From: an uncultured bacterium
Lineage (GTDB): Bacteria > Bacillota > Clostridia > Oscillospirales > Oscillospiraceae
DNA: 44,226 nt
Reading direction: 5' to 3'
NCBI GenBank assembly: GCA_949293165.1
Contig: CASFCW010000037.1
Location: forward strand, 1 to 44,226
This document shows, in pieces, positions 36,309 through 44,226 of the stretch (position 1 is the stretch's first letter; every line of letters starts with the position of its first letter). A model generated the notes under the pieces. It was not told the DNA's origin. It made no database searches and saw only the letters and a list, made by a program, of their open reading frames with translations. The translations under genes and the position numbers were made by a program.

Positions 36309-36581
36309 GCTATAATAATGTCTGCTGAATAAACCGAACATCGGCTTATTCGCGCGGCGGCAGCCGCGTAATTCCATAAAAACGGCTCAAAGGAGCCGCT
36401 TTTATGGAATTCAGCCATTGTTACAATGCGTATTTCCGCTGGCGCGCGGAAACGCACCAGCGGAAGGTGCAAGGCCTTTGGAGAAAATGATCCAAAAGCC
36501 TTGCACATGAACAAAACCATTTGGCCTTGAAAGCCTTGGCTTTCAAGGCTTACGGCTTTGTTCAGTACACATTATAATAGT
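36309..36581 (-). repeat. 273-bp palindromic hairpin element with terminal inverted repeats (MITE-like or structured RNA)
   Basis: The ends 36309-36333 and 36557-36581 are imperfect inverted repeats (20 of 25 match). Between them lie six or seven stem-loops, including 36323-36348 region, a 19-bp stem around 36371-36412, a 13-bp stem around 36428-36462, a 16-bp stem at about 36467-36506, and a nested pair at 36511-36563. Every imperfect stem pair is A-C on the plus strand but a G-U wobble on the minus strand (five of five), which favours a minus-strand RNA. Both ends carry an inward TATAAT. No protein-coding gene is visible. Strand is therefore inferred. Confidence 0.6.
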
Positions 36582-36586
36582 CGGAG

Positions 36587-36620
36587 AACGGCGGTTGTAC
36601 CCGAAATCAACGCCGTTTTT
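36587..36620 (+). terminator. terminator-like hairpin after the palindromic element
   Basis: A 7-bp stem (36587-36593 with 36611-36617), extended by a bulged TTG/CAA, followed by TTTTT. It could end transcripts from the left TATAAT at 36311. Confidence 0.55.
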
Positions 36621-36726
36621 CACGCTTTGGGCGGAAGGAGCGGGCTGTCCCGGCCCCCTCTGCCCGTTCCAGCGTCCGGGCCGCCCACGGCCTGGAATAT
36701 GATGCATAATTTTAGGAGGAATTTCC

Positions 36727-37512
36727 ATGAATAAACGTCCCCCTGTCCGCCGTTCCGCCCCTGTGGAGACGGAAAACGACGGGGTTATCGAGGGCCGCAA
36801 CGCGGTGATTGAGGCGCTGCGGGCCGGCGTGACCATTGATAAGATTTTCGTGGCCAAGGGAGAGACGGACGCCACGCTGGGCCACATCGCCTCCACCGCC
36901 CGGGAAAAGGGCATTGTGGTGGTGGACGCCGACCGGCGGAAGCTGGACGGCATGAGCCGCACCCACTCCCACCAGGGCGTCATCGCCCTGGCCGCCGCCC
37001 GGGCCTATGTGTCGGTGGACGACATTCTCAACGTCGCCCGGGAGAAGGGGGAAAATCCCCTCATCGTGGTCTGCGACGAGCTCAGTGACCCCCACAACCT
37101 GGGGGCGGTGATCCGTACCGCCGACGCCGCCGGAGCCCACGGGGTAATCATCCCCAAGCGGCGCTCCGCCGGGCTGACCGCCGTGGTGGCCAAAACCTCC
37201 GCCGGCGCCGTGGCCCATGTGCCGGTGGCCCGGGTACCCAACATCCCCGCCCTGCTCAAGGAGCTGAAGGCGGAGGGGGTGTGGGTGTTCGGCACCGCCG
37301 CCGAGGGCACCACCACCCTGTACCAGGCTGACCTGAAGGGGCCCGCCGCCATCGTTATCGGCAGCGAGGGGGAGGGCATGGGCCGTCTGGTGACGGAAAA
37401 CTGCGATTTTACCGTCTCCATCCCCATGTTCGGGAAAATCAACTCCCTGAACGCCTCCGCCGCCGCCGCGGTGCTGCTGTATGAGGCGGTGCGCCAGCGC
37501 ATGGGGGAATAA
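36727..37512 (+). CDS. rlmB: 23S rRNA 2'-O-methyltransferase RlmB/TrmH family
   Basis: A 261-residue SPOUT methyltransferase. A substrate-binding N-terminal domain (VIEGRNAVIEALRAG) precedes the three knot motifs: DPHNLGAVIRTADAAGAHGVI, IVIGSEGEGMGRLV and IPMFGKINSLNASAAAAVLLYE. It would methylate a guanosine ribose in 23S rRNA (family knowledge; RlmB versus other TrmH-type targets cannot be separated here). ATG 36727 follows TAGGAGG. A pseudo-ATPase-like gene follows 48 bases later. Confidence 0.93.
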   Translation: MNKRPPVRRSAPVETENDGVIEGRNAVIEALRAGVTIDKIFVAKGETDATLGHIASTAREKGIVVVDADRRKLDGMSRTHSHQGVIALAAARAYVSVDDILNVAREKGENPLIVVCDELSDPHNLGAVIRTADAAGAHGVIIPKRRSAGLTAVVAKTSAGAVAHVPVARVPNIPALLKELKAEGVWVFGTAAEGTTTLYQADLKGPAAIVIGSEGEGMGRLVTENCDFTVSIPMFGKINSLNASAAAAVLLYEAVRQRMGE

Positions 37513-37560
37513 CCCCCGGCAATTCAGTTTAACCCAAACCACCACAGAGGAATCATCATT

Positions 37561-39717
37561 ATGGGCCACCAAGATAAGGAAAAGAAAAATAAAAGCCGCG
37601 TTGGACAGCCTCCGGAGGGGGAGGACTATACCCTGGACGAGATTTTGGCGGAATATGGCTCCGGCCGATCCAGACGCCGGGAGGGGAAAGCCCCGGCCCA
37701 GGAGGACAACGTGGTTGTCTTTCCAACCCAGGAGGAGCCGGACCGGGAGGAGCAGACTGCCCCGGAGCCGGAGCCGGAGGGGGAGGAAAAGGAGCCCAAC
37801 CCGGATAAGGTTGTGGAGTTCCCCGAGGAGGAGAGCGTCCTGTCCGCCTTCCTGAAGGACATCACCCGCAAGGCCGACCGGTACGCCGACCAGATGTTCC
37901 AGGAGTCGGAGAAGATGGACCCGGAGGAGGTCCGCCGCCTGGAAAAGTGGATTCCGGGCACCGACCAGGAGGAGGAGCCGGAGGACTATGAGCAGCAGCA
38001 GGAGCGGGAGGAGCGGAAGCTGGAATTCCACCCCATCCGCTTCCTCCGCCGCCCCGACCCCATCCCCGCCGACCTGCCCCCCAAGGAGCTGGCCCGCACC
38101 TACGGCAAGGGTCTGGCCGCCATGCGCCTGCGGGTGTTGGGCTTGTTCCTGCTGGCGGTGCTGGCGGGGGCCCAGATTGTGATTCCGGCGGCGGGCTTTG
38201 TGTGGCTGCCCCCCTTTGACCAGGCGCAGGTGCAGCTTTGGGCCGCGGCCGGAATGCTGGGGCTTGGCATGCTGCTGTCCCTGGACGCCCTGCTGGCCGG
38301 AATTGTCCGGGCGTGCAGGGGGCGGTTTGGAATGGACACCCTGGCCGCCCTGGCGGCGGTCTTTACCCTGGCCGACGCCGTGGTGCAGGCCCTGTCCGGC
38401 ACCATTCAGCGGGAGGGGCAGCTGCCCTATGCCGCCGTGGTGCTGGCCGCCCTGTTTTTCCTGCTCCACGGCACCTACCACAAGCGCTGCGGCCTGCGCC
38501 TTTCCTGCCGCACCGCCGCCTCCACCGCCGAGCCGTACCTGATTACCCAGGACAAGGGGGTCTGGAACTTCCGGGACACCTTCCGGAAATGGTCGGGCAC
38601 GGCGGAGGGCTTCGGAAGCCAGATCCAGATGGACGACGGGGCGCAGCGGATCTACCGCCGTTGCTGCCCGCTGCTGGTGCTGGGCTGCGTGCTGCTGTCC
38701 CTGCTGTCCTCCTACGGTGTGGGACGGCCGGAGCACCTGCTGTGGTGCCTGTCGGCCACCTTCACCGCCTCCGCCGCCTTTGGCGGGGCGCTGGTATACG
38801 GGCGGCCCTTCCATAAAATCGCCCGCCGCCTGGCCCGCAGCGGCGCCGCCCTGGCTGGCTGGCCGGGGGCTGCCCAGACCCGCCGGGGCGACCGGGTGCT
38901 GATTACCGACGGCGACCTGTTCCCGCCGGGGTACGTGGAGCTGAGCGACATCAAGATTTACGGGGATTACTCCACCGAGCGGGTCATCAGCTATACCGCC
39001 ACCCTGATCCGGGATTCAGGCAGCGGCCTGACCCGCCTGTTCCACGACCTGATGCGGGCCCAGGGCGGCCTGTTCCGCACGGCGGAGGGGCTGCGCTGCC
39101 ACGAGGGCGGCGGCCTGTCCGCCCAGATCCGGGGGGACCAGGTGCTGGTGGGATCGGCGGCCTTCATGAACCTGATGGAGGTGAACCTGCCCCAGGGCCT
39201 TCGGGTGAAAAACGCGGTGTTTTGTGCCGTGGATGGGGAGCTGGTGGGCATCTTTGCCCTGAACTACATCCTGCCTGACGCCGTATTCCCGGCGCTGGAC
39301 GCCCTGATGCGGGAGCACGTGGGGCCGGTGCTGGCCACCCGGGATTTCAACCTGATCCCCGCCATGCTCCACCAGCGGTTCCATCTGGCGGCGGATAAAA
39401 TGGAGTTTCCGTCCATTGAACGGCGGCGGGAGCTGTCCGACGAGGACCAGCCCCACAACCAGGTGCTCACCGCCGTCCTCTGCCGGGAGGGGATGACCCC
39501 CTACGCCGAGTCTATCGTGGGCGCCCGACGCCTGCGCCGGGCCACCCGCTTCGGCGGGGCATTGGTGTGTGTGGGCGGGCTGCTGGGGCTGCTGCTGGCC
39601 TACTATCTCACCGGTGCGGCGGCCTACGGCTCCCTGTCCCCCCTGAACCTGCTGCTGTTTCAGCTGTTTTGGGTGGCCCCCGTTTGGTTTACCACCAGCT
39701 GGGCGCCCCGTTTTTAA
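37561..39717 (+). CDS. P-type ATPase-like membrane protein lacking the catalytic aspartate motif
   Basis: A 718-residue protein. The first about 180 residues are acidic and cytosolic; then come about eight hydrophobic helices (first near residue 190). The middle-to-end layout follows P1B ATPases: GDRVLITDGDLFPPGYVEL lies where DKTGTLT is expected (D450 without Lys-Thr-Gly-Thr), GGGLSAQIRGDQVLVGSAAF (about 516) matches the nucleotide-domain GxGxxA...GN pattern, LVGIFALNYILPD the following strand, and MTPYAESIVGARRLRRATRF precedes the last helices. The hinge GDGxND is also absent. So it is probably a pseudoenzyme rather than a pump. It follows rlmB by 48 bases. Confidence 0.75.
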   Translation: MGHQDKEKKNKSRVGQPPEGEDYTLDEILAEYGSGRSRRREGKAPAQEDNVVVFPTQEEPDREEQTAPEPEPEGEEKEPNPDKVVEFPEEESVLSAFLKDITRKADRYADQMFQESEKMDPEEVRRLEKWIPGTDQEEEPEDYEQQQEREERKLEFHPIRFLRRPDPIPADLPPKELARTYGKGLAAMRLRVLGLFLLAVLAGAQIVIPAAGFVWLPPFDQAQVQLWAAAGMLGLGMLLSLDALLAGIVRACRGRFGMDTLAALAAVFTLADAVVQALSGTIQREGQLPYAAVVLAALFFLLHGTYHKRCGLRLSCRTAASTAEPYLITQDKGVWNFRDTFRKWSGTAEGFGSQIQMDDGAQRIYRRCCPLLVLGCVLLSLLSSYGVGRPEHLLWCLSATFTASAAFGGALVYGRPFHKIARRLARSGAALAGWPGAAQTRRGDRVLITDGDLFPPGYVELSDIKIYGDYSTERVISYTATLIRDSGSGLTRLFHDLMRAQGGLFRTAEGLRCHEGGGLSAQIRGDQVLVGSAAFMNLMEVNLPQGLRVKNAVFCAVDGELVGIFALNYILPDAVFPALDALMREHVGPVLATRDFNLIPAMLHQRFHLAADKMEFPSIERRRELSDEDQPHNQVLTAVLCREGMTPYAESIVGARRLRRATRFGGALVCVGGLLGLLLAYYLTGAAAYGSLSPLNLLLFQLFWVAPVWFTTSWAPRF

Positions 39718-39734
39718 CCATGTGCGATGTGTTC

Positions 39735-39781
39735 CCTTCCGGCGGCGGGGCCTGCGGGCCCCGCCGCCGGAAGGAGCTTTT
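39735..39781 (+). terminator. terminator after the P-type-like gene
   Basis: An 18-bp GC-rich stem (39735-39752 with 39757-39774) with a 4-base loop and a short T tail. Confidence 0.8.
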
Positions 39782-39827
39782 CCCGCCAGACAGGCGGCGC
39801 ATCAGGAAGGAAGGAGAGGGACAGGCT

Positions 39828-39986
39828 ATGGCAGACGCTGCGGTGTTGGCCGGAGTGACGGCCGGGGTATGCGCCGCGCTGATCTGCCTGCTTCGGGAGA
39901 GAAAGCGGGGGAACCGGTGCGGCGGCTGCTCCGCCTGCGGCAGACGGAACGGGCCGGGCGGCTGCGGCGGGGGCTGCGCCCGCTGA
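39828..39986 (+). CDS. small Cys-rich membrane protein (FeoB-associated type)
   Basis: A 52-residue peptide: one N-terminal hydrophobic helix (VLAGVTAGVCAALICLL) then a basic stretch and a Cys/Gly tail (CGGCSACGRRNGPGGCGGGC). This resembles FeoB-associated cysteine-rich membrane proteins, which may bind iron or other metal near a ferrous iron pump; no feo gene is present in the window. ATG 39828 has AGGAGAGG upstream. It stands alone after a strong terminator. Confidence 0.7.
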   Translation: MADAAVLAGVTAGVCAALICLLRERKRGNRCGGCSACGRRNGPGGCGGGCAR

Positions 39987-40135
39987 GGGAGGACGGGAGG
40001 CGGGGGTTTGTCCTTTTTGAGGAGCGGAAGGGGGATGGGACCCCGGCCTCCGGGAAAGAATCCGCGGTTTTCTCTTTCTTTTTCCCGGCGATTGTGGTAA
40101 ACTGAAAAAAGTTAGGAATTGACAGGGAGTGTAAT

Positions 40136-40648
40136 TTGACTGTGGATAACGTGACGCTGATTGGAATGCCTGGGTCCGGGAAAAGCACGGTGGGCGTGCT
40201 GCTGGCAAAGGCGCTGGGCTACGGGTTTCTGGACACCGACCTGGTGCTTCAGCAGCAGGAGGACGCCTTGCTTCAGGAGATCATCGACCGTCACGGCGTG
40301 CCCTATTTCCTGGAAGCGGAGGAGAAGGCCATCTGCTCCGTCTCCTGCCGCCGCCACGTGATTGCGCCTGGGGGCAGCGTGGTCTGCCGGGAGAGGGCTA
40401 TCCTGCACTTGAAGGCCATGGGCCCGGTGATCTACCTCCGGGTGCCGTTGGAGGAGCTGAAGGCCCGCATCCACAACATGGACTCCCGGGGCATCGCTTT
40501 GGAGCCCGGTCAGACCCTGGAGGATATCCTGACCATCCGCGCCCCGCTGTATGAGCAGTACGCCGACTATGTGGTGGACGCTGTGCCCGGCCAGCCCCTG
40601 GCCCGCAGCGTGGCCCAGGTTTTGGAGCTGCTGGACCGGCGGATGTGA
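40136..40648 (+). CDS. aroK: shikimate kinase
   Basis: A 170-residue kinase that makes shikimate 3-phosphate in the aromatic amino acid pathway. P-loop GMPGSGKST near residue 10, the substrate Asp of LDTDLVL (about 34), a GGS loop (APGGSVVC) and lid/C-terminal pattern SRGIALEPGQTLEDI...RAPLYEQYAD. It starts at TTG 40136, six bases after GGGAG; the in-frame GTG at 40142 is 12 bases away. No other aro gene is nearby. The next gene is the helicase 81 bases on. Confidence 0.9.
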   Translation: MTVDNVTLIGMPGSGKSTVGVLLAKALGYGFLDTDLVLQQQEDALLQEIIDRHGVPYFLEAEEKAICSVSCRRHVIAPGGSVVCRERAILHLKAMGPVIYLRVPLEELKARIHNMDSRGIALEPGQTLEDILTIRAPLYEQYADYVVDAVPGQPLARSVAQVLELLDRRM

Positions 40649-40729
40649 CGCACCCCAGCCCGCAGGGAACCGCGGGCCGGCGCCGGCGGCAGCGCCCCCG
40701 GCGGACGAATGAGCAAAAGGAAGTAGCAC

Positions 40730-42700
40730 ATGACATTTCAGGAGCTGGGGCTTTGCGCCCCCATTTTGACCGCCCTGGACGAACAGGGCTATGAAAAGCC
40801 GTCTCCCATCCAGGAGAAGGCCATCCCACCCGCCCTGGAGGGGCGGGATGTGCTGGGCTGTGCCCAGACCGGCACGGGCAAGACCTGTGCCTTTGCCGCC
40901 CCCATCCTGCAGCGGCTCAGCGCCGCCGGGCGGACCGATCACCCCATCCGGGCCCTGATCCTGACCCCCACCCGGGAGCTGGCCATCCAGATTGACGAGA
41001 GCTTTCAGGCCTATGGCAAATACCTGTCCCTGCGCCACGCCGTGATCTTCGGCGGCGTGTCCCAGGTACCCCAGGTGGCCCGCCTCCAGGAGGGGGTGGA
41101 CATCCTGGTAGCCACCCCCGGCCGGCTGGCCGACCTGCACCAGCAGGGCTATATCCACCTGGAGCAGCTGGAGATTTTTGTCCTGGACGAGGCCGACCGG
41201 ATGCTGGACATGGGCTTCATCCACGATGTGAAGAAGATCCTCAAATGGCTGCCCGCCAAAAAGCAGACGCTGTTTTTCTCCGCCACCATGCCCCCGGAAA
41301 TTACGGAGCTGGTCAACTCCCTGCTCCACCACCCGGTTCGGGTGGCGGTCAACCCGGTGTCCTCCACGGTGGAGGTCATTGACCAGTGGGTGTACTTTGT
41401 GGACAAGGGGAACAAGACCAGCCTGCTGGCCTACCTCATCGGCCATTTGCAGGTAACCAGCGCCCTGGTGTTCACCCGGACCAAGCACGGGGCCAACAAG
41501 GTGGCCCGGGACCTGACCAAGGCGGGCATCCCCGCCGCGGCCATCCACGGCAACAAAAGCCAGACCGCCCGGCAGCAGGCCCTGGCGGACTTCAAGGCGG
41601 GCAGAATCCGCTGCCTGGTGGCCACCGACATTGCCGCCCGGGGGCTGGATATCGACGGGCTGTCCCACGTGTTCAACTACAACCTGCCGGAGGTGCCGGA
41701 GACCTACGTCCACCGGATCGGCCGGACCGGCCGTGCGGGACGGGGAGGGACGGCCATCTCCCTGTGCGATTTTGGGGAGAAGCCCCTGCTGCGGGACATT
41801 GAGAAGCTGATTAAGCGCACCGTCACGGTGGTGGAGGATCACCCCTATCCCATGGTGGTGCTGGAGGCCCCCAAACGGGACAAAAACGGCCGGGTCATCA
41901 ACCAGGAGGACGCCGAGGCCCGGGCGGCTGCCAAGGAGCTGCGCCGTGTCCGGGAGGAGGCCGCCCGCCAGCGCCGGGAGGAAGCGGCCCGGAAGGCGGA
42001 GGAGGCGGCGCTGCGGCAAACCGAGGAGGAGCCCGCCCCCCCGGCGGAGCAGGAGAAGAAGCGCTCCCGCCGGAGAAGAAGGAAGAACAAGGGCGCCCAG
42101 GACGCCCGGCAGGAGGCGCCGGTTATGGAGGCGACGGAGACCTGGGTGGAGGTGCCCCAGGAGCAGATTCCCGCCCCGCGGCGCAAGCTGACCCGGCCCG
42201 GAACCCGGCTGGACACCGGGGACGCCATGCCCCGCACAGAGTTTGACCGGCCAGATCCCCTGGCTGGAGAGCATATCATGGACGCCACAGCCCGGCTGCT
42301 GGCGCCCCGGAAGGGCCTGGTGGCCCGGCTGTTCGGGGAGGAGCGGAGCGCCGGACGGAAGGGGAAGAAGGAAAACAAAAGCCGCCAGCAGGCGGCGGGG
42401 ACCCCTGCGCCGGAGGAGAAGGAGCGCCAGCCCCGGCAGGAGGAGCAGGCCAAGCCCTCCGCCCCCCGGCACAGCCGGAAGGGGCACGCCAAGAAGGAGG
42501 AGCGGGGCCGGAGCGGGCAGGCGCAGGAGAACAGGCCCGCCCAGCAGCGGCAGGCCAAGGGCGGGACAGGCTTTGCCCGGCCAGACCGCCGGAAAAACCG
42601 GGGCGGACCCAGGCCCCCCATGGAGCCCATGAAATCAGGGCGGACCAAGGACTCCACCGAGCAGAAGAGCTTGATGAAGCCCTATTATTTGGATGATTAA
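40730..42700 (+). CDS. DEAD-box RNA helicase, RhlE/CshA type, with long charged tail
   Basis: A 656-residue helicase. The core (1-about 375) has the Q motif, AQTGTGKT (I), PTRELAIQ (Ia), LDEADRM (II), SAT (III), [16 protein letters not shown] (V) and [11 protein letters not shown] (VI). The remaining about 280 residues are highly charged: an Arg/Glu/Ala coiled-coil-like stretch, an RRRRRKNKG patch and a Lys/Arg/Gln-rich end, which may bind RNA. ATG 40730 has an AAGGAAG site. It would unwind RNA in ribosome assembly or decay. Confidence 0.95.
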   Translation: MTFQELGLCAPILTALDEQGYEKPSPIQEKAIPPALEGRDVLGCAQTGTGKTCAFAAPILQRLSAAGRTDHPIRALILTPTRELAIQIDESFQAYGKYLSLRHAVIFGGVSQVPQVARLQEGVDILVATPGRLADLHQQGYIHLEQLEIFVLDEADRMLDMGFIHDVKKILKWLPAKKQTLFFSATMPPEITELVNSLLHHPVRVAVNPVSSTVEVIDQWVYFVDKGNKTSLLAYLIGHLQVTSALVFTRTKHGANKVARDLTKAGIPAAAIHGNKSQTARQQALADFKAGRIRCLVATDIAARGLDIDGLSHVFNYNLPEVPETYVHRIGRTGRAGRGGTAISLCDFGEKPLLRDIEKLIKRTVTVVEDHPYPMVVLEAPKRDKNGRVINQEDAEARAAAKELRRVREEAARQRREEAARKAEEAALRQTEEEPAPPAEQEKKRSRRRRRKNKGAQDARQEAPVMEATETWVEVPQEQIPAPRRKLTRPGTRLDTGDAMPRTEFDRPDPLAGEHIMDATARLLAPRKGLVARLFGEERSAGRKGKKENKSRQQAAGTPAPEEKERQPRQEEQAKPSAPRHSRKGHAKKEERGRSGQAQENRPAQQRQAKGGTGFARPDRRKNRGGPRPPMEPMKSGRTKDSTEQKSLMKPYYLDD

Positions 42701-42747
42701 GGGTAGCCTCGCGGCATACCTGGAGAGAAAAAAACGGAGGGTATAAA

Positions 42748-44091
42748 ATGGATTATCAGGCAATGTACCAGCAGAAGCTGACCACCGCCGAGCAGGCGGT
42801 AAAGGCGGTCAAGTCCGGGGACTGGGTGGACTACACCTGGTGCACCAACCACCCCATCGACCTGGATAAGGCGCTGGCCGCCCGGAAGGACGAGCTGACC
42901 GACGTGAAGGTCCGGGGCGGCGTGACCATGTGGATGCCCGAAATTGCCAAGGCGGAGGACGCCGGGGAGCACTTCACCTGGCACTCCTGGCACTGCAGCG
43001 GCGTGGACCGGAAGATCATCGCCAAGGGGATGGGCTATTTCAGCCCCATGCGTTACTCCGAGCTGCCCCGGTTCTACCGGGATGAGCTGCCCCCTGTGGA
43101 CGTGGTGATGCTGCAGACCACCCCCATGGATCAGCACGGCAACTTCAACTTCGGCCTGGCCGCCTCCCATCTGGCCGACCTGATGGCCCGGGCCAAGTGC
43201 ATCATCGTGGAAGTCAACCAGAACATGCCCTGGGTGTATGGCCTGACCGGCAGTGAGATCAACATCAAGGACGTGACCTACGTGGTGGAGGGCAGCAATC
43301 CTCCCGTGGCCCAGCTGGGCGCCGGCGGCGAGCCCACCGACGTGGACCGGACCGTGGCCAACCTGGTGGTGCCCCAGATCCCCAACGGCGCCTGCCTCCA
43401 GCTGGGCATCGGCGGTATGCCCAACACCATCGGCGCCATGATTGCCCAGTCCGACCTGAAGGATTTGTCCGTCCATACGGAGATGTACGTGGACGGCTTT
43501 GTGGATATGGCCGCCGCCGGCAAGATTACCGGACGGCACAAGGCGCTGGACAAGGGCCGCCAGGTCTTTGCCTTCGCCGCCGGCACCCAGAAGCTGTATG
43601 ACTACGTCAACCGCAACCCCGACGTGATGGCCGCCCCCGTGGATTACACCAACGACGTGGGCGTCATCGGCCAGATTGACAACTTCATCTCCATCAACAA
43701 CGCCATTGACATGGATCTGTTCGGCCAGGTCAACGCCGAGTCCGCCGGCCTGAAGCACATCTCTGGCACCGGCGGCCAGCTGGACTTCGCCATGGGCGCC
43801 TACCTGTCCAAGGGGGGCAAGAGCTTCATCTGCATGTCCTCCACCGTCACCGGCAAGGACGGCACGGTGAAAAGCCGCATCGTCCCCACCCTGACCAACG
43901 GCTCCATCTGCACCGATCCCCGCTCCTGCGTCCACTATGTGGTCACCGAGTACGGCATGGTGAATATGAAGGGCCTGTCCACCTGGCAGCGGGCGGAGGC
44001 TGCCATCAGCATCGCCCACCCCGATTTCCGGGAGCAGCTGATTGCCGACGCGGAGAAGATGGGCATCTGGCGCCGCAGCAACAAGAAGTAA
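42748..44091 (+). CDS. but: butyryl-CoA:acetate CoA-transferase
   Basis: A 447-residue family I CoA-transferase that swaps CoA between butyryl-CoA and acetate, the last step of butyrate formation in gut Firmicutes. It starts [20 protein letters not shown] and contains the [20 protein letters not shown] region, [11 protein letters not shown] with the catalytic Glu, and [21 protein letters not shown], close in pattern and length to But of Roseburia and Faecalibacterium. A 4-hydroxybutyrate CoA-transferase is the main alternative. ATG 42748 follows GGAGGG. It ends in a strong terminator at 44097. Confidence 0.9.
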   Translation: MDYQAMYQQKLTTAEQAVKAVKSGDWVDYTWCTNHPIDLDKALAARKDELTDVKVRGGVTMWMPEIAKAEDAGEHFTWHSWHCSGVDRKIIAKGMGYFSPMRYSELPRFYRDELPPVDVVMLQTTPMDQHGNFNFGLAASHLADLMARAKCIIVEVNQNMPWVYGLTGSEINIKDVTYVVEGSNPPVAQLGAGGEPTDVDRTVANLVVPQIPNGACLQLGIGGMPNTIGAMIAQSDLKDLSVHTEMYVDGFVDMAAAGKITGRHKALDKGRQVFAFAAGTQKLYDYVNRNPDVMAAPVDYTNDVGVIGQIDNFISINNAIDMDLFGQVNAESAGLKHISGTGGQLDFAMGAYLSKGGKSFICMSSTVTGKDGTVKSRIVPTLTNGSICTDPRSCVHYVVTEYGMVNMKGLSTWQRAEAAISIAHPDFREQLIADAEKMGIWRRSNKK

Positions 44092-44096
44092 ATGAA

Positions 44097-44130
44097 AAAA
44101 CGGTGAGGAATAAACATTCCTCACCGTTTT
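44097..44130. terminator. bidirectional terminator after but
   Basis: A perfect 15-bp stem (44097-44111 with 44116-44130) with A and T arms; the right repeat starts at its last base. Confidence 0.93.
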
Positions 44131-44226
44131 CAGACTGTCGAAGAACCCCTGTTTTCATTGAGCGAAAACAGGGGTTCTGGTCGTATTTGGGGAAATAACG
44201 GCAAATATCATGCACAAAATGGAGTT
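44130..44226. repeat. 97-bp terminal inverted repeat, right copy
   Basis: Exact reverse complement of 1-97. The internal 15-bp stem is 44142-44156 with 44164-44178. It begins at the base of the but terminator, as the left copy begins at the base of a terminator hairpin. Confidence 0.9.

Noticed and set aside
36311-36316. TATAAT as the rlmB promoter
   Set aside because: The -35 is poor and a terminator-like hairpin at 36587-36620 lies between it and rlmB; I left it as part of the palindromic element.

Overview
The window is chromosomal DNA of a GC-rich, low-redundancy Firmicute, most likely a gut butyrate producer of the Oscillospiraceae (Flavonifractor / Pseudoflavonifractor / Lawsonibacter / Intestinimonas type). 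This rests on gene content: a butyryl-CoA:acetate CoA-transferase, an S-layer-homology (SLH) protein, a dockerin-bearing M60 peptidase, YitT, Tex, FtsH, type III pantothenate kinase, and clean sigma-A promoters, nearly all with 17-bp spacers. The genus is inference. The two ends are perfect 97-bp inverted copies of one repeat, so the piece probably stops where an assembly ran into a multicopy element.

Layout. 1-8.5 kb is housekeeping. It holds a P-loop ATPase, a hexapeptide-repeat transferase, a leftward yitT-tex-dipeptidase run, and divergent coaBC and coaX, which together carry out three steps of coenzyme A synthesis. 8.6-14.9 kb is a cell-surface unit: a very large secreted M60-type metallopeptidase with a dockerin-like module, FN3 and F5/8C domains, now split by a one-base frameshift, followed at once by an SLH-anchored protein whose N-terminal domain could be cohesin-like. 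15-20 kb is a short exopolysaccharide set (family-4 glycosyltransferase, polyprenyl-phosphate sugar transferase, O-antigen ligase/polymerase). 20-24.7 kb is a complete sugar-type ABC importer (ATPase, two permeases, lipoprotein).

24.7-25.5 kb carries tRNA-Ala(CGC) rightward and tRNA-Leu(CAA) leftward, with a patch of small hairpins between them. The tRNA-Leu contains an exact 28-bp tandem duplication of its anticodon arm. 25.5-33.8 kb holds ychF, a 56-residue membrane peptide, nadE with a split chromate transporter, pyrB with a PyrI-like zinc tail, and a CNNM/CBS metal transporter behind a leader that looks like a riboswitch with an intrinsic terminator; a HAD phosphatase follows on the other strand.

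33.9-44.2 kb holds ftsH, a 273-bp palindromic hairpin element, rlmB, a membrane protein that looks like a P-type ATPase without its catalytic aspartate motif, a small Cys-rich membrane protein, aroK, an RhlE-like helicase and the CoA-transferase. I see no CRISPR array, rRNA gene, prophage or intact transposase.
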